Below are positions 16,349 to 25,134 of a stretch of DNA of 64,000 nt, one piece after another. Within the stretch, counting starts at the first letter, position 1. Each line of letters opens with the position of its first letter. Both the position numbers and the translations under genes were made by a program. The notes beneath the pieces were generated by a model, which saw nothing but the letters and a program-made list of their open reading frames with translations, made no database searches and had not been told where the DNA came from. This DNA is from Kitasatospora arboriphila (GTDB lineage: Bacteria > Actinomycetota > Actinomycetes > Mycobacteriales > Mycobacteriaceae), in NCBI RefSeq assembly GCF_000717275.1, contig NZ_JNYV01000002.1, positions 806,001 to 870,000 on the forward strand, read 5' to 3'.

Positions 16349-17074
16349 GTGGTCGACAACCAGGGCAACAACGTCCACATCGCCATCGCCAACTTGGCAC
16401 GAGGTCTACACAACTCGTCGCTGGCGGGAAGCGATGTGGATTCTGTTTTGAAGACGATCACCGCCGGCGCGGTCGAGCACGTGGGCGGCACCATGTACGC
16501 AGGCATCCTGCTGGTGGAGAAGCGCAAGAAGAAAACTCAATCCGTCGCGATCAGCGATCCAATTGTGGAGAAGCTCGATTCCATCCAGATGGATGTCGGC
16601 GAAGGGCCATGCCTCGAAGCCGCCTGGGAGCACACCACTTTCCGGCTCGACGACTTCACCACCGAAAAACGGTTCCCCAAGTTCATCGCCGAGGCTTTGG
16701 CCCAGACGTCGGTCAAGTCCAGTCTGTCCTTCGAGCTCTACAGCAACGAGCAGTCGATGGGGGCCCTCAACCTGTTCTCGGACGAGGCCAACGCATTTTC
16801 GCTCGCCGCTGAGGAAACCGGTCTGGTGTACGCCACGCATGCCGCACTCGCGCTGTACCGGGCGAAAGAGAAAGAACACTTCACCAGCGCGCTGGCCAGC
16901 CGCGACGTGATCGGACAGGCCAAGGGCATGATCATGGAGCGGTTCAGCATCGACAGCCTCCAGGCCTTCGAGTTGCTGCGCAAACTGTCCCAGGATTCCA
17001 ACACCCCGATCGCGGACATCGCGCGCCAACTGGTCGACACCGACCACCCCAGCCGCGATACGAACAGTCGCTAG
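16349..17074 (+). CDS. GAF-ANTAR response regulator 2
   Basis: 241 residues from GTG 16349 with GAGGAG eight bases upstream. GAF domain (about residues 20-165, including VGEGPCLEAAWEHTTFRLDD) and a C-terminal ANTAR domain, LASRDVIGQAKGMIMERFSI to IADIARQLV. Same architecture as the protein at 12210-12908 and clearly a paralogue. Expected to act as an RNA-binding antiterminator. The neighbouring STAS gene and the hairpin before its start place it in the stress block. Confidence 0.87.
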   Translation: MVDNQGNNVHIAIANLARGLHNSSLAGSDVDSVLKTITAGAVEHVGGTMYAGILLVEKRKKKTQSVAISDPIVEKLDSIQMDVGEGPCLEAAWEHTTFRLDDFTTEKRFPKFIAEALAQTSVKSSLSFELYSNEQSMGALNLFSDEANAFSLAAEETGLVYATHAALALYRAKEKEHFTSALASRDVIGQAKGMIMERFSIDSLQAFELLRKLSQDSNTPIADIARQLVDTDHPSRDTNSR

Positions 17075-17089
17075 TAGCCGACGTTCGCG

Positions 17090-17749
17090 CTACGTCTTCT
17101 TGATCGGTGACGGCGATTTGCCCGTCGCCTGGAACACCACCCGTTGCCCGATGAGTACCGCGTGGTCTGCGAATCGCTCGTAATAGCGGCCGAGCAAGGT
17201 CACGTCCACCGCGCAGGGCACACCGTGGTGCCAGTTCCGGTCGAGCAACACGGTGAACAGATGCTTGTGCAGAGCATCCATCGCGTCGTCGTCCTCGCGG
17301 AGCCGCATCGCGTCTTCGGGGTTCTGACTCTTGAGCGCCTCGCTGGCGTTGTTGGCGAGATTGACCGCCAGACGTCCCATCTCGGCGAAGTAGCCGTGGA
17401 CGTCTTCGGGCACAGCTTTGTCGGGGTGGCGGCGCCGGGCCACCTTGGCGACGTGCAGCGCAAGGGCGCCCATCCGGTCGACGTCGGCCACGATCTGGAA
17501 CGTCGAGACGATCGCGCGCAGGTCGCCTGCCACCGGAGCCTGCAGCGCCAGCAGCGCGAAGGCGCGTTCCTCGGCGTCAGCAGACATCCGGACGATCTGC
17601 TCGTGGTCGGTGATGACCTCTTCGGCCACGGCGAGATCGGCACGCAACAGCGCATGTGTCGATCTGGCTATCGCCTCTCCGGCCAAATCGCACATCTGGC
17701 CGAGCAGATCGTGTAGCGCGCTCAGCTGAGCGAGGTAGACGCCCCTCAT
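17090..17749 (-). CDS. phoU: Phosphate uptake regulator PhoU
   Basis: 219 residues, the usual length, two tandem three-helix PhoU repeats. Metal-cluster-type acidic motifs are visible: [20 protein letters not shown] in repeat one and [20 protein letters not shown] in repeat two. Known PhoU proteins damp the PhoR/SenX3 kinase and phosphate transport and influence persistence. There are no pst genes nearby; instead it lies 30 bp after the hemerythrin gene, probably in the same transcript. Confidence 0.88.
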   Translation of the reverse strand: MRGVYLAQLSALHDLLGQMCDLAGEAIARSTHALLRADLAVAEEVITDHEQIVRMSADAEERAFALLALQAPVAGDLRAIVSTFQIVADVDRMGALALHVAKVARRRHPDKAVPEDVHGYFAEMGRLAVNLANNASEALKSQNPEDAMRLREDDDAMDALHKHLFTVLLDRNWHHGVPCAVDVTLLGRYYERFADHAVLIGQRVVFQATGKSPSPIKKT

Positions 17750-17779
17750 CAGCTGCAGCGATTCGTGTTCATGACGCCT

Positions 17780-18490
17780 CTACTCGCGATGTGTTTCGGC
17801 CCGGTCTCCCCTGGTGAGGAGTGGTAGGTGTTCGATGCGGTCGGCAGCACCGGCCAGCGCCCCACTCACAGTACGCAGGCGTGCCGACGTCGATCCGTGG
17901 GTTCGCCGAGATGCGCGGTCGAGTTGGTCACGACTGCGGTCGAGGATGGTCAAGGGGAGGGCCGCGAGGACGTTCCCCGGTGGGCGGCGGGCGACCACCG
18001 GGTGAGGCCGCGTGGGCGCGGTGCGGCGGACGACCTCCCATTGCATGCCGATTCGCCGCAAGTGCTTCGGCGCCACCTTGTCTTGCAGTTTTGGCAACAA
18101 CACGTCTTCCTCGTCGCGGACATCCTCCCGAAGCACTGCCGCGATGCGGCCGAACAGTTCGCGGTGTTCCGGAGCGTCGGGGTCGAGCTTTTCCAACTCG
18201 GTGAACAACTCGTTGATCTCCTGGTGTTCACGTTCGATCTGGAGGGTGAGTGCCTCACCATCGGGCAGTTCGGCACGGACAATGGGCCACAGCACCGATT
18301 CCTCGGCGAAGGCGTGGGGAAAGACCAAGGTGCAGAGGCTGTTGATGAGGTCCTGACGCTGCGCCCCGGTGGACTTGTCGATGGCATGCAGCAGGCGGTC
18401 GAGTTCGACGTGGTCGCGTTTCTGGCGAACCAGCACACTCCGTGACCCGCCCAGTTCGGACTCGGTCTGATCGGCAATGGATCTGGTCAT
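17780..18490 (-). CDS. Hemerythrin HHE cation-binding domain protein
   Basis: 236 residues from ATG 18490 (AGGAG five bases before; a GTG at 18496 overlaps that site and is unlikely). Di-iron hemerythrin-like ligands: RQKRDHVELD, LVFPHAFAEESVLW, IEREHQEINEL and REDVRDEEDVLLPKL. The C-terminal 80 residues are Arg-rich and of low complexity. Family members bind oxygen or NO or store iron, and are often general-stress proteins; a GGGTAC box upstream fits. Confidence 0.85.
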   Translation of the reverse strand: MTRSIADQTESELGGSRSVLVRQKRDHVELDRLLHAIDKSTGAQRQDLINSLCTLVFPHAFAEESVLWPIVRAELPDGEALTLQIEREHQEINELFTELEKLDPDAPEHRELFGRIAAVLREDVRDEEDVLLPKLQDKVAPKHLRRIGMQWEVVRRTAPTRPHPVVARRPPGNVLAALPLTILDRSRDQLDRASRRTHGSTSARLRTVSGALAGAADRIEHLPLLTRGDRAETHRE

Positions 18491-18813
18491 GGGCACTCCT
18501 GGTCGGACATGGATTGTTCGACCGACGAGTACCCAGGGAGTGTGCTCTCAATCCGTGAGACGGAACCGCCCCGACTCTCGCTGGTTCGCAGCGTAATCCA
18601 CCAATCGGTGGTGTCATCGTTCGACGGAACGTAAGGTCGCCATAGTCCGCTGGTAGTGGACGGCAACGTGGCAGCCACACCTGACGTCGAGCCCACGGCG
18701 AGGGTGTCCGATGAGGCCCGTGATTCGGGCCGGCCGAGGGGTCTGAAAAGTGCCGAGAACTGTTCGAAGTAACCCCACACCGACGACACTGCCGCACCGG
18801 TGCGGAGGCAGTA
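18491..18813. other. Intergenic region, 323 bp
   Basis: Divergent spacer between the hemerythrin gene and the ferredoxin-reductase gene. The only signal I see is GGGTAC on the minus strand (18534-18529) with GATT 15 bp upstream, an imperfect SigF/SigB-like promoter for hemerythrin. A GGAGG ribosome site precedes 18814. Confidence 0.4.
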
Positions 18814-19911
18814 ATGGCTGAGCGCGGCGCAACACCCAATGTGCCCACGTTGCGCAGGCGAGCCCTGCGCGCGATAAGTCATCTCTTCAGTCCGTTGGAA
18901 CCCGACGACTACCTGGAGATGATCAATCCGCTGTGGACCACAAAAGAACTCCGTGGCCGCGTCGAGGAGGTGCGTCCGGAAGGGGCTGAGGCCGCCACCG
19001 TCTGGATTCGACCGGGCTACGACTGGCCGGGTCACCTGCCGGGTCAGTATGTGCGCCTCGGTGTCGTCATCGATGGTGTGTTCTATTGGCGCGCCTATTC
19101 TTTGACGTCCGACCCGGAGCCGCGGGATGGGCTGATCGGTGTCACTCCGAAGCTGGTCGAGAACGGTGTCGTGTCGCCGTACCTGGTCAAGCGGATCAAA
19201 CCAGGTGAGATCGTTCGGCTGGGCGAGATCGAGGGCGTGTTCACCCTTCCCGAGCCGTTGCCCGAGAAGATGCTGTTCATCAGCGCCGGCAGTGGCATCA
19301 CCCCGATCATGAGTATGTTGCGCAGCCTCGACCACCGCGACGAGGTACGTGACGTGGTGGTGCTGCACTCCACCAGGACCGAAGAGCAATGCATGTTCTT
19401 CAAAGACCTTCAGGACATGGATGAACGGCAGGATGGGCTGCGCCTGATCATCCGACGAACCGGGGAGGAAGGCCGGATCAAGCCGGAGGACATGGACGAT
19501 CTCGTCCCGGACTGGCGTGAGCGGGAGACGCTGTGTTCTGGGCCGGGCGAATTGCTGGATGCGTTGGTCGAGCACTGGGACCGTCACGATGCGTCCGACA
19601 AGATCCATCTCGAGCGCTTCCAGCCGATCATCGGTGGAGCGGCCGGCGAAGGAGAGGGCGGCAACGTCACCTTCACCAAGAGTAAGAAGGAAGTCGAGTG
19701 TTCCCCTGGAACACCGATTTTGACTGCAGGCGAAGAAGCCGGACTGGAATTGAAGTTCGGATGCCGCATCGGAATCTGTCACACCTGCACGGGCACCCTG
19801 CGGTCCGGTTCCATCAGAGATCTGCGGACCGGGGATGTCAGCGAACCGATCAACTCGTCGGTGCGTATCTGCGTGAACACCGCCGAGGGCGACGTCGAAA
19901 TCGAACTGTAG
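18814..19911 (+). CDS. Ferredoxin-NADPH reductase of the acyl-CoA desaturase system (Rv3230c-like)
   Basis: 365 residues: FAD-binding beta-barrel with the RAYSL motif, NADPH-binding region LFISAGSGITPIMSMLRSL, and a C-terminal plant-type 2Fe-2S domain with cysteines in FGCRIGICHTC and a distal CVNTAEG. This order is that of M. tuberculosis Rv3230c, which passes electrons from NADPH to the desaturase DesA3. The desaturase gene follows after 17 bp, so the two are cotranscribed. Confidence 0.92.
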   Translation: MAERGATPNVPTLRRRALRAISHLFSPLEPDDYLEMINPLWTTKELRGRVEEVRPEGAEAATVWIRPGYDWPGHLPGQYVRLGVVIDGVFYWRAYSLTSDPEPRDGLIGVTPKLVENGVVSPYLVKRIKPGEIVRLGEIEGVFTLPEPLPEKMLFISAGSGITPIMSMLRSLDHRDEVRDVVVLHSTRTEEQCMFFKDLQDMDERQDGLRLIIRRTGEEGRIKPEDMDDLVPDWRERETLCSGPGELLDALVEHWDRHDASDKIHLERFQPIIGGAAGEGEGGNVTFTKSKKEVECSPGTPILTAGEEAGLELKFGCRIGICHTCTGTLRSGSIRDLRTGDVSEPINSSVRICVNTAEGDVEIEL

Positions 19912-19928
19912 AACTTTTAGGAGTCACC

Positions 19929-21356
19929 ATGACCATCAACGCCGAACGAATCCGACCGATCACGCCGGACCCCGAGAACCCGCTGGCGCATCTGAGCGAC
20001 GAGACCATCGAACAGCTGGGCAAAGAGTTCGATGCGATCCACGACGAGGTCTACGGCGACCTCGGTGACCGCGACCGCGCCTACATCAAGAACGTCATCG
20101 CCACCCAGCGTCAGCTGGCCGTCGCCGGCCGTGTGCTGCTGCTCGGGTCGCGGTCGAAGGTGTCTTGGGTGGCGGGCACCGCGTGCCTCGGAATGGCCAA
20201 GATCCTGGAGAACATGGAGATCGGCCACAACGTGATGCACGGCCAGTGGGACTGGATGAACGATCCGGACATCCACTCGTCGGTGTGGGACTGGGACACC
20301 GCCTCCACCGGCGAATCCTGGCGTCACTCACACAACTACATCCACCACACGTTCACCAACATCCGCGGCAAAGACAAAGATCTCGGCTACGAGATCATGC
20401 GGATCGACCCGCACCAGCGCTGGAACCCCGTCTACCTTGCCCAGCCGTTCTACAACTTCCTGCTCACCGCGTTCTTCGAATGGGGTGTGGCACTGCATGA
20501 TCTGGATCTGGAGGCGATCCGCAAGCGGGAGAAGTCGATGTCGGAGCTGTGGCACGACATCAAGGGCATCGGTGTGAAGGCACGCCGCCAGGTGATCAAG
20601 GACTACATCGGCTGGCCTGCCATCAGCGCCGGGGCATTCGCGCTCACCCAGATCGCGTCCGGTGGGCGGATCGAGCAGCCGAAGACGTCGCGCCTCGCGC
20701 GCAGGCTGCGTCGCGTCCAGGGTGGCAAGGGTGCAGTGGGCAACGTTGCCAACGTGATGGATCGGGCCCTTCCGGGCGTCGAGCAGACCTTCATCGCGAC
20801 CTTCGCAGCAGACTTCACGGCGAACATCATTCGCAACGTGTGGGCCCACGCCATCATCTTCTGCGGCCACTTCCCGGACCAGACGTACACGTTCAGTCAG
20901 AAGGAAACCGAGAACGAAACCCGCGGTGGTTGGTACGTCCGGCAGTTGCTCGGCGCGGCCAACATCGAGGGCAGCCCACTGTTCCACGTGATTAGTGGAA
21001 ACCTCGGCTACCAGGTGGAACATCACCTCTACCCGGATATGCCGAGCACTCGCTACTCGGAGGTGGCACCCAAGGTCAAAGACATCTGTGAGCGGTACGG
21101 ATTGCCCTACAACACAGGACCTTTCGGGCAGCAGTGGTTCCAGGTGCACCGCACGATCTTCCGTCTCGCGCTGCCGGGCGGAAAGCCGCGTCCCAAGCCG
21201 GGCCCGTTCCAGCGTCCGCCGCACAGCGGATCCGGACAAGATCCCCGGCCGAGCGAAGCGGCCCGCTTCCGTAGTCGCGTGCCGGCGTCGCATCCGAACG
21301 CCGGGCCCGAGCACGAGTCGGGTGGCGTGCAGGTGTCGCCGCCGCCGCGTGACTGA
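19929..21356 (+). CDS. Membrane fatty acyl-CoA delta-9 desaturase (DesA3-like)
   Basis: 475 residues from ATG 19929 with TTTTAGGAG upstream. Di-iron histidine boxes are in GHNVMHGQWDW, HSHNYIHHTF and YQVEHHLYP. Two hydrophobic regions anchor it in the membrane. The family introduces the double bond of oleate into stearoyl-CoA, using the adjacent reductase. The last 60 residues are Pro/Arg-rich and probably disordered. Confidence 0.92.
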   Translation: MTINAERIRPITPDPENPLAHLSDETIEQLGKEFDAIHDEVYGDLGDRDRAYIKNVIATQRQLAVAGRVLLLGSRSKVSWVAGTACLGMAKILENMEIGHNVMHGQWDWMNDPDIHSSVWDWDTASTGESWRHSHNYIHHTFTNIRGKDKDLGYEIMRIDPHQRWNPVYLAQPFYNFLLTAFFEWGVALHDLDLEAIRKREKSMSELWHDIKGIGVKARRQVIKDYIGWPAISAGAFALTQIASGGRIEQPKTSRLARRLRRVQGGKGAVGNVANVMDRALPGVEQTFIATFAADFTANIIRNVWAHAIIFCGHFPDQTYTFSQKETENETRGGWYVRQLLGAANIEGSPLFHVISGNLGYQVEHHLYPDMPSTRYSEVAPKVKDICERYGLPYNTGPFGQQWFQVHRTIFRLALPGGKPRPKPGPFQRPPHSGSGQDPRPSEAARFRSRVPASHPNAGPEHESGGVQVSPPPRD

Positions 21357-21375
21357 GCGTCGGATCTGAACAACG

Positions 21376-21418
21376 CACCACCGGTGTACGAGCCGAAGAC
21401 GCTCGTGCACCGGTGGTG
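21376..21418 (+). terminator. Terminator after the desaturase operon
   Basis: An 18-bp stem with one wobble pair (CACCACCGGTG...GAGC / GCTC...CACCGGTGGTG) and a 7-nt loop, 20 bp after the desaturase stop and 21 bp before the next start. Confidence 0.8.
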
Positions 21419-21438
21419 TGCTCGGTAGGCTCGTTTTC

Positions 21439-22353
21439 ATGGCACTCGATGATGCGACCACCGCCCTGCTCGCCGAGTTGGCCAAGGCCGGCGGACCGCC
21501 CATCGCCGAACTGAGTCCGGCCCAGGCGCGGTCGGTCAGCACAGCGCTGGGAGACCTCAGCGGAGCCGGTCCACAGCTACACGCGGTGCGCGACGACACG
21601 ATTGCGGCCGACGACGGCTACAACATCCCCGTGCGCGTCTACAGCGCTTCCGACAGCACTCGCGGCGTCATCGTCTTCTTTCATGGCGGCGGTTGGGTGA
21701 TCGGTTCGGTGGACCAGTACGACGCCCTCTTGCGCCGGTTGGCTCAGGCAACCAATTGTGTTGTGGTGGCGCCGGATTACCGCCTCGCACCCGAACATCG
21801 TTTTCCGCACGCGGTACGCGATGCCTGGGACGCGACGATGTGGGCGTCGGCGAGCTGGCCGGACGAGCCGCTCATCGTTGCCGGGGACAGCGCAGGCGGG
21901 AACCTGGCCGCAGTGGTCGCACAGCGGGCGGTGGCCGAATCGGGTCCGCCACTGGTCCTGCAGATCCTGGTGTACCCCGTCACCGGACACGACGTGAACA
22001 CCGTGAGCTACCTCGACCCCGCGAATCAGTTGCTGCTGGGTCGCGACACCATGATCTGGTTCTGGGACCACTACGCCCCGGATCCGGCCGCCCGGCTCAG
22101 CCCGGAAGCGTCACCGCTGGAGGGAGACCCGGCCGGCACTCCGCCCGCACTGGTGTTGCTGGCCGAACACGATGTCCTCAGGGACGAAGGCGAGGCCTAT
22201 GCATCGTCGATGGCCGACCGGGGAGTGCCGGTGCAGTTGACGATCTTCGAAGGACAGATGCACGGGTTCTTCCAACTGATCAACGTGCTCCCCGGCGCAG
22301 AGCAGGCGCTGCAGGCGATCGCGACCCATGTGAAGACGGTCCTGGGAGCCTGA
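21439..22353 (+). CDS. Alpha/beta hydrolase, hormone-sensitive-lipase family esterase
   Basis: 304 residues from ATG 21439. HSL-family oxyanion motif FFHGGGWVIGS, nucleophile elbow VAGDSAGGN, acid region LLAEHDVLRDEGE and catalytic histidine in GQMHGFFQ. Such cytoplasmic enzymes hydrolyse short or medium acyl esters. No signal peptide. Substrate not predictable. Confidence 0.88.
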   Translation: MALDDATTALLAELAKAGGPPIAELSPAQARSVSTALGDLSGAGPQLHAVRDDTIAADDGYNIPVRVYSASDSTRGVIVFFHGGGWVIGSVDQYDALLRRLAQATNCVVVAPDYRLAPEHRFPHAVRDAWDATMWASASWPDEPLIVAGDSAGGNLAAVVAQRAVAESGPPLVLQILVYPVTGHDVNTVSYLDPANQLLLGRDTMIWFWDHYAPDPAARLSPEASPLEGDPAGTPPALVLLAEHDVLRDEGEAYASSMADRGVPVQLTIFEGQMHGFFQLINVLPGAEQALQAIATHVKTVLGA

Positions 22354-22463
22354 CGCTGATCGTCCGTCATGCGGCTCGTCGCCGGTTGACCTAGCATTGC
22401 CGCTGCAGCGGTTCACGTCCACAACTGACTTGATGTCGACACGTGTCCCGCGAGGAGTTAGAC

Positions 22464-23510
22464 ATGTCAGAATCCGATTTTGTTGTCCCCCTTGTGGATA
22501 TCTCGCCCTACGTGGGGGGCGGGACCGATGAGAAACGTGCAGAGGTCGCCCGGCAGATCGACAAGGCCTGCCGCGAGGTCGGCTTCATCCAGATCATCGG
22601 TCACGGAATCCCACCCGAGATCACCGACGCGTTCACCGCGGCCATGGACCAGTTCTTTGCGCTTCCACTCGACACGAAGAAGGCCTATCGCACTCCGCCT
22701 CGCATCAATCGTGGGTACGCGCCTCCCAAGACCGAATCGTTGTCACTGAGTCTGGGAGTGGAAGCGGCCAATCGGATGAACGACTTCTTCGAGGCGTTCA
22801 ATGTGGGCGTCGCGGCAGCGCAGTACCCCGATCACGATCTGCCTGCCGACGACTACGCCGACAACCTGTGGCCGTCCGAAGCTCCGGAGTTCAGGGCAGG
22901 CGTCGAACCCTATTTCGCCGAGGCCGCGCGAGTGGCCCGCACCCTCACCAGGGTGTTCGCCGACGCACTCGATCTCGAACCCGACTTCTTCGAACGCTTC
23001 ACGGACCACTCGCTGGATGTGTTGCGAATGAACAACTATGCGTTGCCGCCCGGCGAAGTGGAGCTCGACGGCGAGTTGACCGGAATGGGTGAACACACCG
23101 ACTACGGCATCGTGACGGTGTTGTGGGCGGACCAGGTCAAAGGACTGCAGGTGCTGGCGCACGACGGCACGTGGCACGACGTGTCGCCCGCGGACGGGGC
23201 GTTGTTGGTCAACCTCGGCGACTTGATGGCGCGGTGGACCAACGAGCGCTGGATGTCGACGCTGCACCGGGTCAAGCCGCCCATCGTCGACGGCACGATC
23301 GAGCGTCGCCGGTCTGCCGCCTACTTCCACGATGGGAACATCGATGCCACGATCAGCACGTTGCCCTCGTGTGTGGGTGCCGGGAGTCGCTATTCGCCGG
23401 TGACCGTTGCCGATCACATCGCAGGCAAGCTCGCGGGGTCGCGTGCCGGGGTGGCCAATTCCGCTGCGGGACGCGAAGCTGCCCGGCTCCGTTCGGCCGG
23501 CGTCCGCTGA
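22464..23510 (+). CDS. Isopenicillin-N-synthase-family 2-oxoglutarate/Fe(II) oxygenase
   Basis: 348 residues from ATG 22464 with GAGGAG seven bases before. N-terminal DIOX_N region VPLVDISPY...ACREVGFIQIIGHG. Iron ligands: HTD in GEHTDYGIVTVLW and the distal histidine in STLHRVKPP. The cosubstrate arginine is likely in ERRRSAAYFHDGN. No biosynthetic cluster around it, so it is more likely a general oxygenase than a beta-lactam enzyme. Confidence 0.85.
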   Translation: MSESDFVVPLVDISPYVGGGTDEKRAEVARQIDKACREVGFIQIIGHGIPPEITDAFTAAMDQFFALPLDTKKAYRTPPRINRGYAPPKTESLSLSLGVEAANRMNDFFEAFNVGVAAAQYPDHDLPADDYADNLWPSEAPEFRAGVEPYFAEAARVARTLTRVFADALDLEPDFFERFTDHSLDVLRMNNYALPPGEVELDGELTGMGEHTDYGIVTVLWADQVKGLQVLAHDGTWHDVSPADGALLVNLGDLMARWTNERWMSTLHRVKPPIVDGTIERRRSAAYFHDGNIDATISTLPSCVGAGSRYSPVTVADHIAGKLAGSRAGVANSAAGREAARLRSAGVR

Positions 23511-23522
23511 CCGGAGTGTGGA

Positions 23523-24515
23523 TCAGAGCCAGTCGCGCTTCTTGAACAGAATGTAAAGCGCCAGCACGGCCACGATGATCACAACGGTGCTCGAGATGAA
23601 GCCGCTGTAGTGGTCGAATCCGGGGTAGGGGATGTTCTGGCCGTAGAACCCGGTGACGGCGGTGGGCACCGCGATGATTGCGGCCCATCCGGTGAGCTTT
23701 TTCATCACCGTGTTCAGCCGCGCGTCCTGCAACGACAGGTTGGTCTCGAAAAGCGTTGTGACCATGTCCCGCAACGATTCCGTCCACTCCGTGACGCGCA
23801 GGACGTGGTCGTAGAGGTCGGAGAAATTGGGATCGAGTTCGGTGGGTGCATTGTTGTCCAGCCGGCTCCGCTGGATCATCGCGACCACCTCGCGCATCGG
23901 CATCACCACTCGGCGAAGCGCGACCAAATCCTTGCGGAGCTGGTACGTCTGTTGTTGAAGCTCCCGACTGTTGTACTTGTCGTCGAAGAGCAAGGTTTCG
24001 AGGTCTTCGATGCCGTCGTCGAGTCGCTGCACCGCGTCGAAGTGCCCGTCTACCACCACGTCGAGCAGCCCGTGGATGAGTGCGCCGATGCCGTATTGCT
24101 GGCCCCCCATCTCCTCCCAGCGGGTCGTCACCTCGGACATGTCGAAATGGTCGGACAGCCGCACGGTGATGAGCACGTTCTCTTTGATGAACATCGAGAT
24201 GCGGTCGCTGTGCAGGGCTGCGCCCTTGCCGGACGTGGGGTTGGCGTCGACGTGCACGGCGTAGACGGTGACGAACCGGTGTGTGGGATAAACCGTTGCC
24301 TTCACGCGTTCTGCGTCGCCCAGCGCATCCTCCACGGCCCAGGTGTTGAGATCGAGTTCGGCGGCCAGCTTGCTCAACGCCTCATGTGTGGGATCTACAA
24401 GATCCACCCACACCAGGCGGCTTGCGTCTCCGAGGCAACCGGAGACCATCTCGAGCGCAAAATCTTGCTGTAGCTCGCCGTGTATCCAGACCCGGCCACT
24501 CACGTTCTCTGTCAC
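23523..24515 (-). CDS. corA: CorA-like divalent cation transporter
   Basis: About 330 residues from GTG 24515 (an in-frame ATG at 24572 would add 19 residues of poor character). Long acidic cytoplasmic domain, then two C-terminal transmembrane helices ending in KKRDWL. The pore signature, normally GMN, reads GFYGQN here, a variant seen in CorA-related Mg/Zn transporters. Function as a magnesium or other divalent channel is likely; ion preference uncertain. Confidence 0.85.
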   Translation of the reverse strand: MTENVSGRVWIHGELQQDFALEMVSGCLGDASRLVWVDLVDPTHEALSKLAAELDLNTWAVEDALGDAERVKATVYPTHRFVTVYAVHVDANPTSGKGAALHSDRISMFIKENVLITVRLSDHFDMSEVTTRWEEMGGQQYGIGALIHGLLDVVVDGHFDAVQRLDDGIEDLETLLFDDKYNSRELQQQTYQLRKDLVALRRVVMPMREVVAMIQRSRLDNNAPTELDPNFSDLYDHVLRVTEWTESLRDMVTTLFETNLSLQDARLNTVMKKLTGWAAIIAVPTAVTGFYGQNIPYPGFDHYSGFISSTVVIIVAVLALYILFKKRDWL

Positions 24516-25134
24516 GGACCCATCGTGCCAGCCGGACGTACGTACTGCGTTGGAAGGGCGCTGCAACTGCATTCAAATTCTAGTTAATAGCGCTGCCTTT
24601 CAGAGAAAATATCCAAAAGCTCCTACTGTCCATTGCCTTGGCTGTCGATGGTGCCGAGGGACGCTCGGCCGGAGTCAGCCTGGCGATGTGGGCTAAAGGA
24701 CTACCGAAAAAGGCCACAAACGACCGGCTTGCAGGGGTGTGAACTCGGCCATGACAGCGCGTGTGCGAAGGCTGAGTCTGCTGCTCAGAGCCTTGTATCA
24801 AACGGAATAGTATTCGTATCTGTACGTAGTTCGTTATCGGGGGACTGCCAGATTGGTAAAACAATGGACGATGACACATAGCGATATGGAATTGACATTC
24901 ACCATCGTTAGCCAAACGTACTTGATCTAAGTGTTTGTTTGACAACCTGTCTGAATGAGCGTTCACTCGAATCAAGCGGCCGGTGTCACAAGAGTTTCGC
25001 CAGAGTGGAACCACTTGATACGGCCAGGCAAATCGGGGCGCGGGGTCCGTTGTTTCGCCGGGTGGGCGTGAGTGGTGTCTGACCGAAGTTCGGCAGTCAT
25101 CGATCTCCGAGACCCATGATTGGGCTGAAGCCGA
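24516..25134. other. AT-richer intergenic region, about 620 bp
   Basis: No convincing gene on either strand. It is clearly lower in GC than its surroundings. It contains TTGACA at about 24888 and again near 24939, possible sigma-A -35 boxes for the ice-binding-like gene, but I see no clean -10. A long leader or small RNA is possible. Confidence 0.45.
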
